DNA from: Clostridiales bacterium
GTDB lineage: Bacteria > Bacillota > Clostridia > Oscillospirales > RGIG5299
Direction of reading: 5' to 3'
Length of the DNA stretch: 32,976 nucleotides
Assembly (NCBI GenBank): GCA_016281405.1
Contig: JAEEIO010000117.1
Span: forward strand, 1 to 32,976
The position numbers and the translations under genes are program-made. The notes under the pieces are model-generated. The model had not been told where the DNA came from, made no database searches, and was given only the letters and a program-made list of their open reading frames with translations. Positions 22,683-29,670 of the stretch are shown one piece after another (position 1 is the first letter of the stretch; every line of letters starts with the position of its first letter).

Positions 22683-24676
22683 TATTTGTATAATGCGAGT
22701 ATCCTCTCGCACTCCTCTTCGCTTTCCCCGACCGCCGTCACCGTCACTGACGGACGGAACCGGTCGAACCTGAGAAACGCCCTTGCCGTCCCCGTCCCCG
22801 CCGTCTCGGCCGCCGTCAGCCTCGCTACGGTTTTCGCCGCCCGCTTTGCGGGAAAACTCTCTTTTTTTATAAAATACCTCGGCGTCGCGGCGGCAAGCGA
22901 AAATACGGGTCTCAAAAGCGCCTTCGACGCCTTCATGACGGACGCTATCTGAAAAGCGGCGTCGTAAAACAAGGTCGCCTTTTCGCCGCCCCTGATTATC
23001 CTCCCGCCCGTCGCACGCTCCAGAAGCGCGTCTGCGAGCGGATAGTTTTCGGGCAGATAAAGCGTTTTTTCGGTCGCCAAAATGCAAAACGCCGCGAGCG
23101 ACGGCGTCCGCTCCTCTTTCATATATATACCTTTTTCATCCGAAAGGGAAAAGGAGACGCCGTCCGCCCCGACATAAAACGACGCGCCGCCCTCGCCGCC
23201 GAGCCGCCCCTCGTAGACTCTTCGCAGATACTCCGACTCCGAAGACACCTCGAACCCTTCCGTCGGCGCCCCGAAGGAGGCCACCTTCGCGCCGTAAATA
23301 AGCCCTGCCGCATCGGTAAGGTCTTTTACGGCGCCGCTTTCCCGCCGCGGCTCCTTCCTTTCGACCTCGTCGAAGCCGTCCGAAAATAAGGGACCGTCAG
23401 CGCAGAAATAAACTCCGCTTTCGGCCCCCACGGCGCCGCATAGGACTCTCCAAACGCACTCGGGCGCGCCTTTGATAATGACCGCCGCCGCGCCCGCCGC
23501 CGCGGCTCCGTCCGCAAAAAGGCAGGCCGACTTTACCTCCTCTTCGCCCGCGTCCGACCCGACGGCGATGACCCGCCGCCCCTTTCCCGCCTTCTTGCCG
23601 AGCGCGAAAACCTCGTCTCCCGAAAGAATAAGGCTCCCCGAGCCTACGCTTCTGAAATCGGGGACGTGAACGCCCCGCAGAATAACCTCGCCGCTTTCGG
23701 CCTCGGCGTCAAACCCGATGACCGCGTCCTCGCAAACGCGCGCTCCGTCGCCCACCGTCGCGCCGTCCAGGATTATGCCGCCGTCAATTTCGCAGTCCTT
23801 CCCGATGGTGACGCCGTCGCCTATCACCGAGTTCCTGACGGAGCTCCCGCCGCCGACCGCCGCGCCTTCGCCGAGCTGCGTAAACGGCCCGACCGCCGCG
23901 TCCGCGGCGATTTTCGCGTTTTCCGCGTAGCAGGGAGGAATTACCCCGCGCCTTTTTTTCTCACCGCCGCCGTCCTTCATAATGAAAAACGCCGCGGCCT
24001 CGCGATAAGACGGCGCGTCTTTTATAAACCGCGCCTCTTTTCCTGTGTCGAAGGCGAAGACGGCGAGCTTTTCCGCCGCCGCGCCGACCAAATCGTCGAT
24101 CCCGCCGCAGCTTTCCCCCGCGGCAAGCCCCAAAACTCGCGTTCCGAGGACGGCCGCGCCGCACCCGACGAGATCGCTGTATCCGTGATCCAAAGAAGGC
24201 GGCGCGAAAACTCCTTCGACCCTCTTCGCGCCCGAAATCGAATATACCCTGCTCTCGGGCTCGTAAGCCTCCGTCACCGCCGCCGTCACGTCTGCCGCCG
24301 CCTCCTTGTGAAAGTCGAGCATGGACTTTATCGTCGCCGCCGTCGTAACGCACCCCTCCTCGAGCAGAATAAGAGGCTCCCTGCCGTTTCTCAAAAGGGC
24401 GTCCCTGTATTCCCTCAAAAACGCGAGGGCGCTTTTTCCTTTGGGAAGAGTGAAAGACACGCGAAAGGCGCCCGACTTCCTTTTCGCAAAATAGTCCGAA
24501 AGCCCCTTGTCCTCCTCGGCAATGACCGTCGCCGCCGTCGCTCCCGCGCCCATAAGGCAAAGGAGCTGACGCTCGATAAGCGCCGTCCCCGCGAATTTGT
24601 GAAGCGAAAGCGGCCTTCTCGCCGCGATAGGCCTTAAAGCCGCCGCCGTCTTTCTTATAATAATAACGCCCGTCAT
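22682..24676 (-). CDS. Degenerate sugar nucleotidyltransferase / hexapeptide / phosphomannomutase-like fusion
   Basis: Predicted 664-residue protein with three parts. Residues 1-235 align by pattern with sugar-1-phosphate nucleotidyltransferases (start TGVIIIRKTAAALRPIAARR), but the nucleotide-binding GGxGTRLxP reads RKTAAALRP. Residues about 245-345 are a left-handed beta helix of hexapeptide repeats (VGPFTQLGEGAAVGGGSSV, NSVIGDGVTIGKDCEI). The rest resembles a phosphoglucomutase/phosphomannomutase, but I find neither the catalytic serine loop (TASHNP type) nor the metal loop (DGDxDR type). Clostridia carry active fusions of this architecture; this copy looks like a regulatory or structural pseudoenzyme. 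The ATG lies behind GGGTGA. It is transcribed alone, convergent to the glycosidase. Confidence 0.72.
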   Translation of the reverse strand: MTGVIIIRKTAAALRPIAARRPLSLHKFAGTALIERQLLCLMGAGATAATVIAEEDKGLSDYFAKRKSGAFRVSFTLPKGKSALAFLREYRDALLRNGREPLILLEEGCVTTAATIKSMLDFHKEAAADVTAAVTEAYEPESRVYSISGAKRVEGVFAPPSLDHGYSDLVGCGAAVLGTRVLGLAAGESCGGIDDLVGAAAEKLAVFAFDTGKEARFIKDAPSYREAAAFFIMKDGGGEKKRRGVIPPCYAENAKIAADAAVGPFTQLGEGAAVGGGSSVRNSVIGDGVTIGKDCEIDGGIILDGATVGDGARVCEDAVIGFDAEAESGEVILRGVHVPDFRSVGSGSLILSGDEVFALGKKAGKGRRVIAVGSDAGEEEVKSACLFADGAAAAGAAAVIIKGAPECVWRVLCGAVGAESGVYFCADGPLFSDGFDEVERKEPRRESGAVKDLTDAAGLIYGAKVASFGAPTEGFEVSSESEYLRRVYEGRLGGEGGASFYVGADGVSFSLSDEKGIYMKEERTPSLAAFCILATEKTLYLPENYPLADALLERATGGRIIRGGEKATLFYDAAFQIASVMKASKALLRPVFSLAAATPRYFIKKESFPAKRAAKTVARLTAAETAGTGTARAFLRFDRFRPSVTVTAVGESEEECERILALYK

Positions 24677-24743
24677 AAAATCACCCGCATTTTTTGTTTC
24701 GGGACTATTATTGACGGCCTTCAGGCGACGTATTCGGCGCGAT

Positions 24744-24772
24744 TTGCCAAATTTTCAAAAAAAATATATAAT
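24744..24772 (+). promoter_or_regulatory. Promoter of the sigma/anti-sigma unit
   Basis: TTGCCA at 24744-24749 and TATAAT at 24767-24772 with a 17-base spacer. This is a housekeeping-type site, so the ECF gene is not obviously autoregulated from here. The opposite-strand start for the fusion gene must also lie in this 159-base divergent gap, but I cannot assign a convincing box pair to it. Confidence 0.72.
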
Positions 24773-24835
24773 TTATGTAAGATTTTCGTTTTTTAAACGA
24801 CTATATTATCAAACGGATCGGCGAGAGGCGAGAAT

Positions 24836-25384
24836 ATGAACGACGAAAAGCTCTTAAAACTGATTCGCGAAAACCCTGACGAGGGCGCGAAGAAGCTCAT
24901 AAGGCAATATGCGGACCTGGTTTTCGGAATTGTGAAAACCAGGCTCGACGGAGTGTGCGGCAAAACGGAGCAGAAGGATCTGACAGCAGACGTCCTGACG
25001 GACTTTCTGCAAAGCGCGGGCAAATTCAGAGGCGAGACCTCGATAAAGAATTATCTTTGCCTCATAGCCCGTAACGCCGCCGTCGACCTCTACCGCAAAA
25101 AGCTTCCCGAAACAAGCCTCGAGTCCGAAACGCTCACGCTCGATCTCAAAGCGGCGACCGACGTCGAGGCGGAGGCCGAAAGAAAGCGGCTCTTATCGGA
25201 GATCACCGACGCCGTTTTGAAGTTGGGCCACCCCGACAGCGACATCATTTTTGCCAAATACTGGTTCGGAGAAAGCACCAAAAGCGTCGCCGCGAGGCTT
25301 CGGATGACGGTTTCGGCCGTCGACACGAGGGCAGCGAGGGCGATAGCTATCATCAGAGAAAGGTTCGGAGATGAACGAAAATGA
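24836..25384 (+). CDS. ECF-type RNA polymerase sigma factor
   Basis: Predicted 182-residue sigma-70 family factor with region 2 (LIRQYADLVFGIVKTRL, then FLQSAGKFRGETSIKNYLCL, ARNAAVDLYRKK) and region 4 (DSDIIFAKYWFGESTKSVAA followed by RLRMTVSAVDTRAARAIAII, a helix-turn-helix). Regions 1.2 and 3 are absent, as in group 4 factors. It should direct RNA polymerase to a small set of promoters when released by a membrane regulator. The ATG lies behind GAGAGGCGAG. Its stop overlaps the start of the following membrane protein gene by ATGA, the usual arrangement for a sigma/anti-sigma pair. Confidence 0.92.
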   Translation: MNDEKLLKLIRENPDEGAKKLIRQYADLVFGIVKTRLDGVCGKTEQKDLTADVLTDFLQSAGKFRGETSIKNYLCLIARNAAVDLYRKKLPETSLESETLTLDLKAATDVEAEAERKRLLSEITDAVLKLGHPDSDIIFAKYWFGESTKSVAARLRMTVSAVDTRAARAIAIIRERFGDERK

Positions 25385-26649
25385 AAACAGATCTTGAAAA
25401 GCTTTTAAGGACGGCCGACGCCGAAAGCCTCGCGCCCGCCTTAAACGCCGTAAAACACCAAAAGCTCGATAAAGAGACAAAAGCCGCCCTTACCGCGGCG
25501 GTCTCGCCCACCGTGAAGACAAAGGCTCCTGTCGAGCCGAAAGGCGTGAAAAAGCCCGCTTTTAATTTTTTAAAGCCCGCCGTGGCCATAGCCCTTTGCG
25601 CCGTCCTCGCGGCGGGGGTGGGCCTCGGCGTGGTCGGAGGACTAAAAGACGGAATAAGAAACGGAAACGGCTACGGCGGCTTGCCCGTCTCGTCGGACGT
25701 CGGCGCGACGTCGGCGACCCCGTCAATGGGCGGAACCGAGAGCGCCCCGCCGTCGTCGAATAGCGACCCGACCCAGAGCGGCACGGCGTCACAGCCGGTA
25801 AACGTGATATCCGTTGAGTTGCCGGGGTATAGCAAAAACGCGCTTGTCTATCTCGTCGGCGGTCCCGGCGACGTGATACTCGACAGCGATGCTTACGTCA
25901 TCCGCTTCGTAGGCTACGATTTTGACGCCGAGTTCGGCCCGCGTATCGATTTTATAATTAACAATAAAACAAAAAAGAATATTATGATCCATTGTGTGGA
26001 GACTTCCGTAAACGGCATTTCTCTGCCGTGCAATATGGGCCTCGACTATCCCGAAACGGGGTTTGAAATAATGGTCGGCCCCGGCGAGACTGAATTCAAC
26101 GTCTTCGCCGACAGCCAGGATCTTAATAATTACGGAATAAAGAGCGTCGCCGAGGTGGGAACGAAGATTGCAATAAGCGAGCTCGTTGCCGATTGGGAAG
26201 ACAATATCCTCGCAGTTTCGCTCGAGACGGTATGCGATAACGAGGGCGTTATAGCGAACGAGGTGGAAATGACCGAGGGCGCCGTCACAATAACGGAGGG
26301 CGACGTGGGCATATACGTCGACGAGCTCGATAATTACGGCAAATCGTTCCCGCTTTTGAAGGCGTATGTTAAAAACAACACCGCCGGGAAGATAAGAGTG
26401 ACCGCGAAAGTCTTTGATTGCGAAGCCAATACGGTCGACCTCGAGTGCGATGTGCCCGCCGGCATGACAGGTATAAGGTATTTTAGCTTCAGCAACTGGT
26501 ATCTTGACGAAAAAACGGGTGAATATTGCCGCAGAGAGGAGTCTCCCGCCCCCGCCCGGTTCAAACTTTCTTTCGTCGTTTCCGACGAAAACGGCAGCGT
26601 TCTCTTCGAAACGGAAAAAACCGCTTTCGACTTCGAAGAACTTGAATAA
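25381..26649 (+). CDS. Putative anti-sigma factor, single-pass membrane protein with duplicated extracellular domain
   Basis: Predicted 422-residue protein coupled by ATGA to the sigma gene. Residues 1-60 are cytoplasmic and helical and would hold the sigma factor; no zinc-binding HxxxCxxC motif is present. One transmembrane helix spans about 62-84 (PAVAIALCAVLAAGVGLGVV). A low-complexity Gly/Ser/Thr/Pro linker (about 95-140) leads to an extracellular part with two similar beta-rich modules, one around INNKTKKNIMIHCVETSVNG and one around VKNNTAGKIRVTAKVFDCEA. Such modules are frequent in clostridial surface proteins but their ligand is not known to me. The anti-sigma role is inferred from position and topology. 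Confidence 0.72.
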   Translation: MKTDLEKLLRTADAESLAPALNAVKHQKLDKETKAALTAAVSPTVKTKAPVEPKGVKKPAFNFLKPAVAIALCAVLAAGVGLGVVGGLKDGIRNGNGYGGLPVSSDVGATSATPSMGGTESAPPSSNSDPTQSGTASQPVNVISVELPGYSKNALVYLVGGPGDVILDSDAYVIRFVGYDFDAEFGPRIDFIINNKTKKNIMIHCVETSVNGISLPCNMGLDYPETGFEIMVGPGETEFNVFADSQDLNNYGIKSVAEVGTKIAISELVADWEDNILAVSLETVCDNEGVIANEVEMTEGAVTITEGDVGIYVDELDNYGKSFPLLKAYVKNNTAGKIRVTAKVFDCEANTVDLECDVPAGMTGIRYFSFSNWYLDEKTGEYCRREESPAPARFKLSFVVSDENGSVLFETEKTAFDFEELE

Positions 26650-26687
26650 GCGTTTCCTTTCAGCCGCGACCTCCGTGGTAAAGAATT

Positions 26688-26709
26688 CCCCGCGCCGAAA
26701 GGCGCGGGG
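26688..26709. repeat. GC-rich hairpin with GAAA tetraloop
   Basis: CCCCGCGCC (26688-26696) pairs with GGCGCGGGG (26701-26709) around a GAAA tetraloop. There is no T run after it, so it is not a classical terminator. It lies between the anti-sigma gene and the small exported protein gene and may be an RNA-stabilising or processing element. Confidence 0.75.
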
Positions 26710-26750
26710 ACGAGCGGCCCGAATAACACGGGCTTAAAAGGAAGTAAAAT

Positions 26751-27017
26751 ATGAAAAAAGTTATAGGCACCGTCATAATCGCCGCCTTGCTTCTCGTTTT
26801 GTTTCTGCCCGTTAAAGCGGGAGACTATGACGACGGCGGCACGCTTGACTATCGCGCACTTACATACAGATTAGTCGTCTGGAACAGGTTTACGACCAAA
26901 ACCGATGAAGACGGCTCGCAAAGCAGCTACAAGTATCATAATATTTCAGTTTTCTGGTTTCCCGATAGTTTCAAAAAAATCGACGAACTGTGGGAAATCG
27001 AAATGGGACGTTTATAG
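26751..27017 (+). CDS. Small exported protein of unknown function (88 residues)
   Basis: Predicted 88-residue protein with a signal peptide or membrane anchor: MKK, a hydrophobic core (VIGTVIIAALLLVLFLPV) and a possible cleavage site after VKA at 21-23. The mature part begins GDYDDGGTLDYRALTYRLVV and ends KKIDELWEIEMGRL. I recall small clostridial exported proteins with the same YDDGG...ALTY pattern, often unannotated. The ATG follows AAAAGGAAG. It is 101 bases after the anti-sigma gene in the same direction, so it may be cotranscribed and could be a ligand, target or accessory of the sigma system; this is inference. A strong terminator follows. Confidence 0.72.
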   Translation: MKKVIGTVIIAALLLVLFLPVKAGDYDDGGTLDYRALTYRLVVWNRFTTKTDEDGSQSSYKYHNISVFWFPDSFKKIDELWEIEMGRL

Positions 27018-27026
27018 AATTAAGAA

Positions 27027-27057
27027 AAAACAGCACCGCATTTTGCGGTGCTGTTTT
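27027..27057. terminator. Bidirectional terminator between convergent genes
   Basis: AAAACAGCACCGCA (27027-27040) pairs with TGCGGTGCTGTTTT (27044-27057) around TTT. A and T tracts on both sides make it active in both directions; it ends the sigma unit and the five-gene envelope operon. Confidence 0.93.
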
Positions 27058-27067
27058 CTTGTTAGGG

Positions 27068-27484
27068 TCAGCGTTTCGTCACGGTTATCGAGAGGCCGTG
27101 CTCCGACATCAGACTGCTGTTGTATTCGAGGTCGTATTTCACCGTGATCTTTCCGCCCTTTTCGCCGAGCCGGCAGGAGAGGTCTTTGGTGTTGACGCCG
27201 AAAACGAGGTCGCCCGCCTCGGTGCCGAGCTGCATCATATGCCGCTCGTTTTTTCGGAGCATCATAGTCTCGGATACGCCGCCCACCCGCTTCAGAGAAA
27301 GCGAATCGGCGGTGGCGCGAATGACCGTTTCGGTCTTTTTATTGCTTTCGTCGGTTTCGTCGTAATAGATGAAATAAGCGCCGTTTTTTATTTCGAATTC
27401 GCCGTCGGTGCGGAAATCTATGACGTTTTTCCCGCCCTCCGACTTTTGGGTGCCTTTTATGGCGATATATGCCTTGCTTTTCAT
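27068..27484 (-). CDS. DUF1934 (YwiB-like) family protein
   Basis: Predicted 138-residue calycin-like beta-barrel protein of the DUF1934 family, common in Firmicutes and of unknown function. Typical segments are KAYIAIKGTQ at the start, the tract TDGEFEIKNGAYFIYYDETD, the MQLGTEAGDLVFGVNT block and the end GKITVKYDLEYNSSL. I prefer the ATG at 27484 preceded by GGTGGAG over a GTG at 27493 because family members begin near this point and no ribosome binding site serves the GTG. It is the last gene of the - strand operon and follows murI closely, an association also seen in other Clostridia as far as I know. Confidence 0.88.
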   Translation of the reverse strand: MKSKAYIAIKGTQKSEGGKNVIDFRTDGEFEIKNGAYFIYYDETDESNKKTETVIRATADSLSLKRVGGVSETMMLRKNERHMMQLGTEAGDLVFGVNTKDLSCRLGEKGGKITVKYDLEYNSSLMSEHGLSITVTKR

Positions 27485-27495
27485 TTGCTCCACCG

Positions 27496-28293
27496 TTAAA
27501 AAGTGATTTTTGTTATCTCGCCGTCTATGTCGCGCCCCAAAAACATCTTCGCGACCTTCGAGAAGCCGTCGGCCGCGTCGCTCACGAAATAGCGGTTCGC
27601 GCCGTGACGGCCGTCCGAAAGCAAGCCGTTTTCGGTAAGATGATCCTTCAGATGTAAGGCCGCCTCCTTGCCGCTGTCTATAAGGGCGACGCCGGGCGCC
27701 AGATCGGCAATTAAGTCTTTTATGACCGGAAAATGGGTGCAGCCGAGTATCAGGGTGTCGACGCCTTTATCGAGGACGGGAGCGAGATAGTCTGCCGCGA
27801 CGAGGCGGGTGACCTTGTTGTCCCTTTCGATGTAGCCGTTTTCGACAAGCGGTATAAATAGCGGACAGGCGGCGGAAAACACCTCGGCGTCCGACACCTC
27901 GGCGACTGCCTTTTTGAAGGCGCCGCTTTTATGGGTCGCGCCCGTCGAAATGACGCCGATGCGGCCGTTTCTGGTCGTCTCGGCCGCCTTCTTTGCGGCG
28001 CTTTTGACGACGCCGATTATTTTAACGTCGTAGTCGCTTTTGATAGTCTGAAGCGCGACCGAGCTGACGGTGCCGCAGGCGACCATTATCGCCTTGGGGT
28101 TATATTTCATAAGGAAGTCCATATCCTCCCTCGCGTAGGCGAGGATGGTCTCGGGCGAGCGGGTGCCGTAGGGGACGCGGCCGGTGTCGCCGAAATAGAC
28201 TATCTCCTCGTCGGGGAGGATAGCCGACAGCTCCTTGACGGCGGTGAGGCCGCCGATGCCGCTGTCGAATACGCCTATGGGACGGTTATCCAT
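27496..28293 (-). CDS. murI: Glutamate racemase
   Basis: Predicted 265-residue cytoplasmic enzyme that makes D-glutamate for the peptidoglycan stem, the substrate of MurD at the start of this window. Visible are IGVFDSGIGGLT with Asp10 and Ser11, YFGDTGRVPYG, the first catalytic cysteine at 73 in VACGTVSS, and the second at 185 in LGCTHFP with His187. Family members usually read ACNT at the first site; here Asn is Gly, a variant to check. The ATG at 28293 has AAAGGTAG upstream with an 8-base spacer; a GTG at 28302 would overlap that site. It follows the glycosyltransferase gene by 18 bases. Confidence 0.93.
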   Translation of the reverse strand: MDNRPIGVFDSGIGGLTAVKELSAILPDEEIVYFGDTGRVPYGTRSPETILAYAREDMDFLMKYNPKAIMVACGTVSSVALQTIKSDYDVKIIGVVKSAAKKAAETTRNGRIGVISTGATHKSGAFKKAVAEVSDAEVFSAACPLFIPLVENGYIERDNKVTRLVAADYLAPVLDKGVDTLILGCTHFPVIKDLIADLAPGVALIDSGKEAALHLKDHLTENGLLSDGRHGANRYFVSDAADGFSKVAKMFLGRDIDGEITKITF

Positions 28294-28311
28294 AAAAAGC
28301 ACTACCTTTCT

Positions 28312-29670
28312 TTATGCGAAAAGTGTCAAAAACGCCGCCGAGAGCACCGCGAAGACCGCCGCGGGCGCGGCGAAAATGATTTTGGCCTTTTTGCCGAGCC
28401 CCTCCGTCCCGAGGACGAAGACGAGCGCCGCCGAAATAAGCAGGGGAGCGAGGTATCTGAAATCCGCGGTGCACCCGAATGGATATTTATAGTTAAAGTA
28501 AAGGAAGAACCCGATATTGAGGACGACGTTCCCCACGATAAGAAACTTGACCGCAAAGTCCCCCGCCGCGTCGCCGCGTTTTCTCACGGCGTATCGCGCC
28601 GTCAAAAACGCGACCTCGGCCGTCACGACGGCCGCGGCGCCCGTAAGGGCCCACGCGGCGGCGTTTTTGACCCCTTCGCCGAAGCGGTCGGAATAGTTTC
28701 CGAAATGACCGCCCCACTCGCCGAAAAGACTCGTCTTGAACGCCGTCGAAAGAATATTATGCCTGTAGGCGTCGGAGAAGGGCGAGGCGAAGTCTGGGGC
28801 GTAATAGCCGAAAAGCCTCTTTATAAACGGCAGATCGATATACTGCCAGTTGTTGTCGCCCATATAGGCGACGTAACCGAGCGGCTGCCCGAAAAGAATA
28901 TAGTTTCTTATAGTGTATGAAAGCCCCAACGGGATACATACCGCGGCAAAGACGGCAAACTGCGCGATAAGCCGCCCCACGCCGTCCCTCGCCTTTATCC
29001 TCTTTATCAAAACGGCGAGGAATAAGACGGCGACAAGCGGCGCGATCAAAACGCCCGAAAACTTCGAGAGCATCGAAAGGGCGATGGATACTCCGATACC
29101 GATGATATTCGCGAAAGTCTGGTTTTTATACCACCTCACGGTGAAAAGAAACGCCAGACCGTAAAGCAGATAAGTCAGCATATCGTTGTTCAAGGACGCC
29201 GACAGAATTATATTCGTCGGATGCAGCGCGAAAAACGCGAAAGCAAGTAGTCCCATGCCGTTTTCGGCGCCGAGCTCTCTTAAAACCGCGAGAAAGACGA
29301 GAAGAAGCAAGACGCTGTAAACGAGCGGCACGACCTGCAGAATATCCGATATTTTCGCGTCGTCGGGCTCGCCCGACTCGGTTTTGACAAACTGCGAAAG
29401 CGCGGCGTAACCGCCCGCCAAGACTAAGTGCGAAAGCGGCGGATGGTAATACTGCCAGTCGTTGTTGTCGGGCAGAGCGCCCGTCGTCGCGATGATCTTT
29501 ACGTATTGATAATGTCCGTTATTGCCGCCCCAGTCGTGCTGACGCTCGTAGGCGCCCGTCCCGACGCCGTAGACCGCCCTCACCAGAACCGCGAGGACGA
29601 GGATAATCATGGCGGCGGCGCGGAAATCTATTCGCAGACCGAAGAGCTTAATTTCCCTCTTTTGACTCAT
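28312..29670 (-). CDS. GT-C fold membrane glycosyltransferase (GT39/PMT-like)
   Basis: Predicted 452-residue polytopic protein with about eleven transmembrane helices. The first large extracytoplasmic loop carries YERQHDWGGNNGHYQY and NNDWQYYHPPLSHLVLAGG; acidic and His-Pro-Pro motifs in this position are characteristic of GT-C enzymes such as protein O-mannosyltransferases and ArnT, which use polyprenyl-phosphate sugars outside the membrane. The acceptor is unknown. The ATG lies behind GAGGAAAG and overlaps, by 23 bases, the end of the original reading frame of the upstream FAD oxidoreductase, so the two were once translationally coupled. It probably adds a sugar to a surface polymer or protein. 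Confidence 0.82.
   Translation of the reverse strand: MSQKREIKLFGLRIDFRAAAMIILVLAVLVRAVYGVGTGAYERQHDWGGNNGHYQYVKIIATTGALPDNNDWQYYHPPLSHLVLAGGYAALSQFVKTESGEPDDAKISDILQVVPLVYSVLLLLVFLAVLRELGAENGMGLLAFAFFALHPTNIILSASLNNDMLTYLLYGLAFLFTVRWYKNQTFANIIGIGVSIALSMLSKFSGVLIAPLVAVLFLAVLIKRIKARDGVGRLIAQFAVFAAVCIPLGLSYTIRNYILFGQPLGYVAYMGDNNWQYIDLPFIKRLFGYYAPDFASPFSDAYRHNILSTAFKTSLFGEWGGHFGNYSDRFGEGVKNAAAWALTGAAAVVTAEVAFLTARYAVRKRGDAAGDFAVKFLIVGNVVLNIGFFLYFNYKYPFGCTADFRYLAPLLISAALVFVLGTEGLGKKAKIIFAAPAAVFAVLSAAFLTLFA

Noticed and set aside
22632-23087. Further - strand frame near the 3' end of the fusion gene
   Set aside because: It is a different frame of the same strand as the real gene and lacks any recognisable motif.
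23666-24637. A 323-codon + strand frame within the fusion gene
   Set aside because: Arg/Ala-rich sequence without motifs; the opposite strand has hexapeptide repeats and nucleotidyltransferase-like pattern.
24700-24735. TTGACG on the + strand as a -35 box
   Set aside because: No -10 hexamer occurs at 16-18 bases; the TTGCCA/TATAAT pair downstream is much better.
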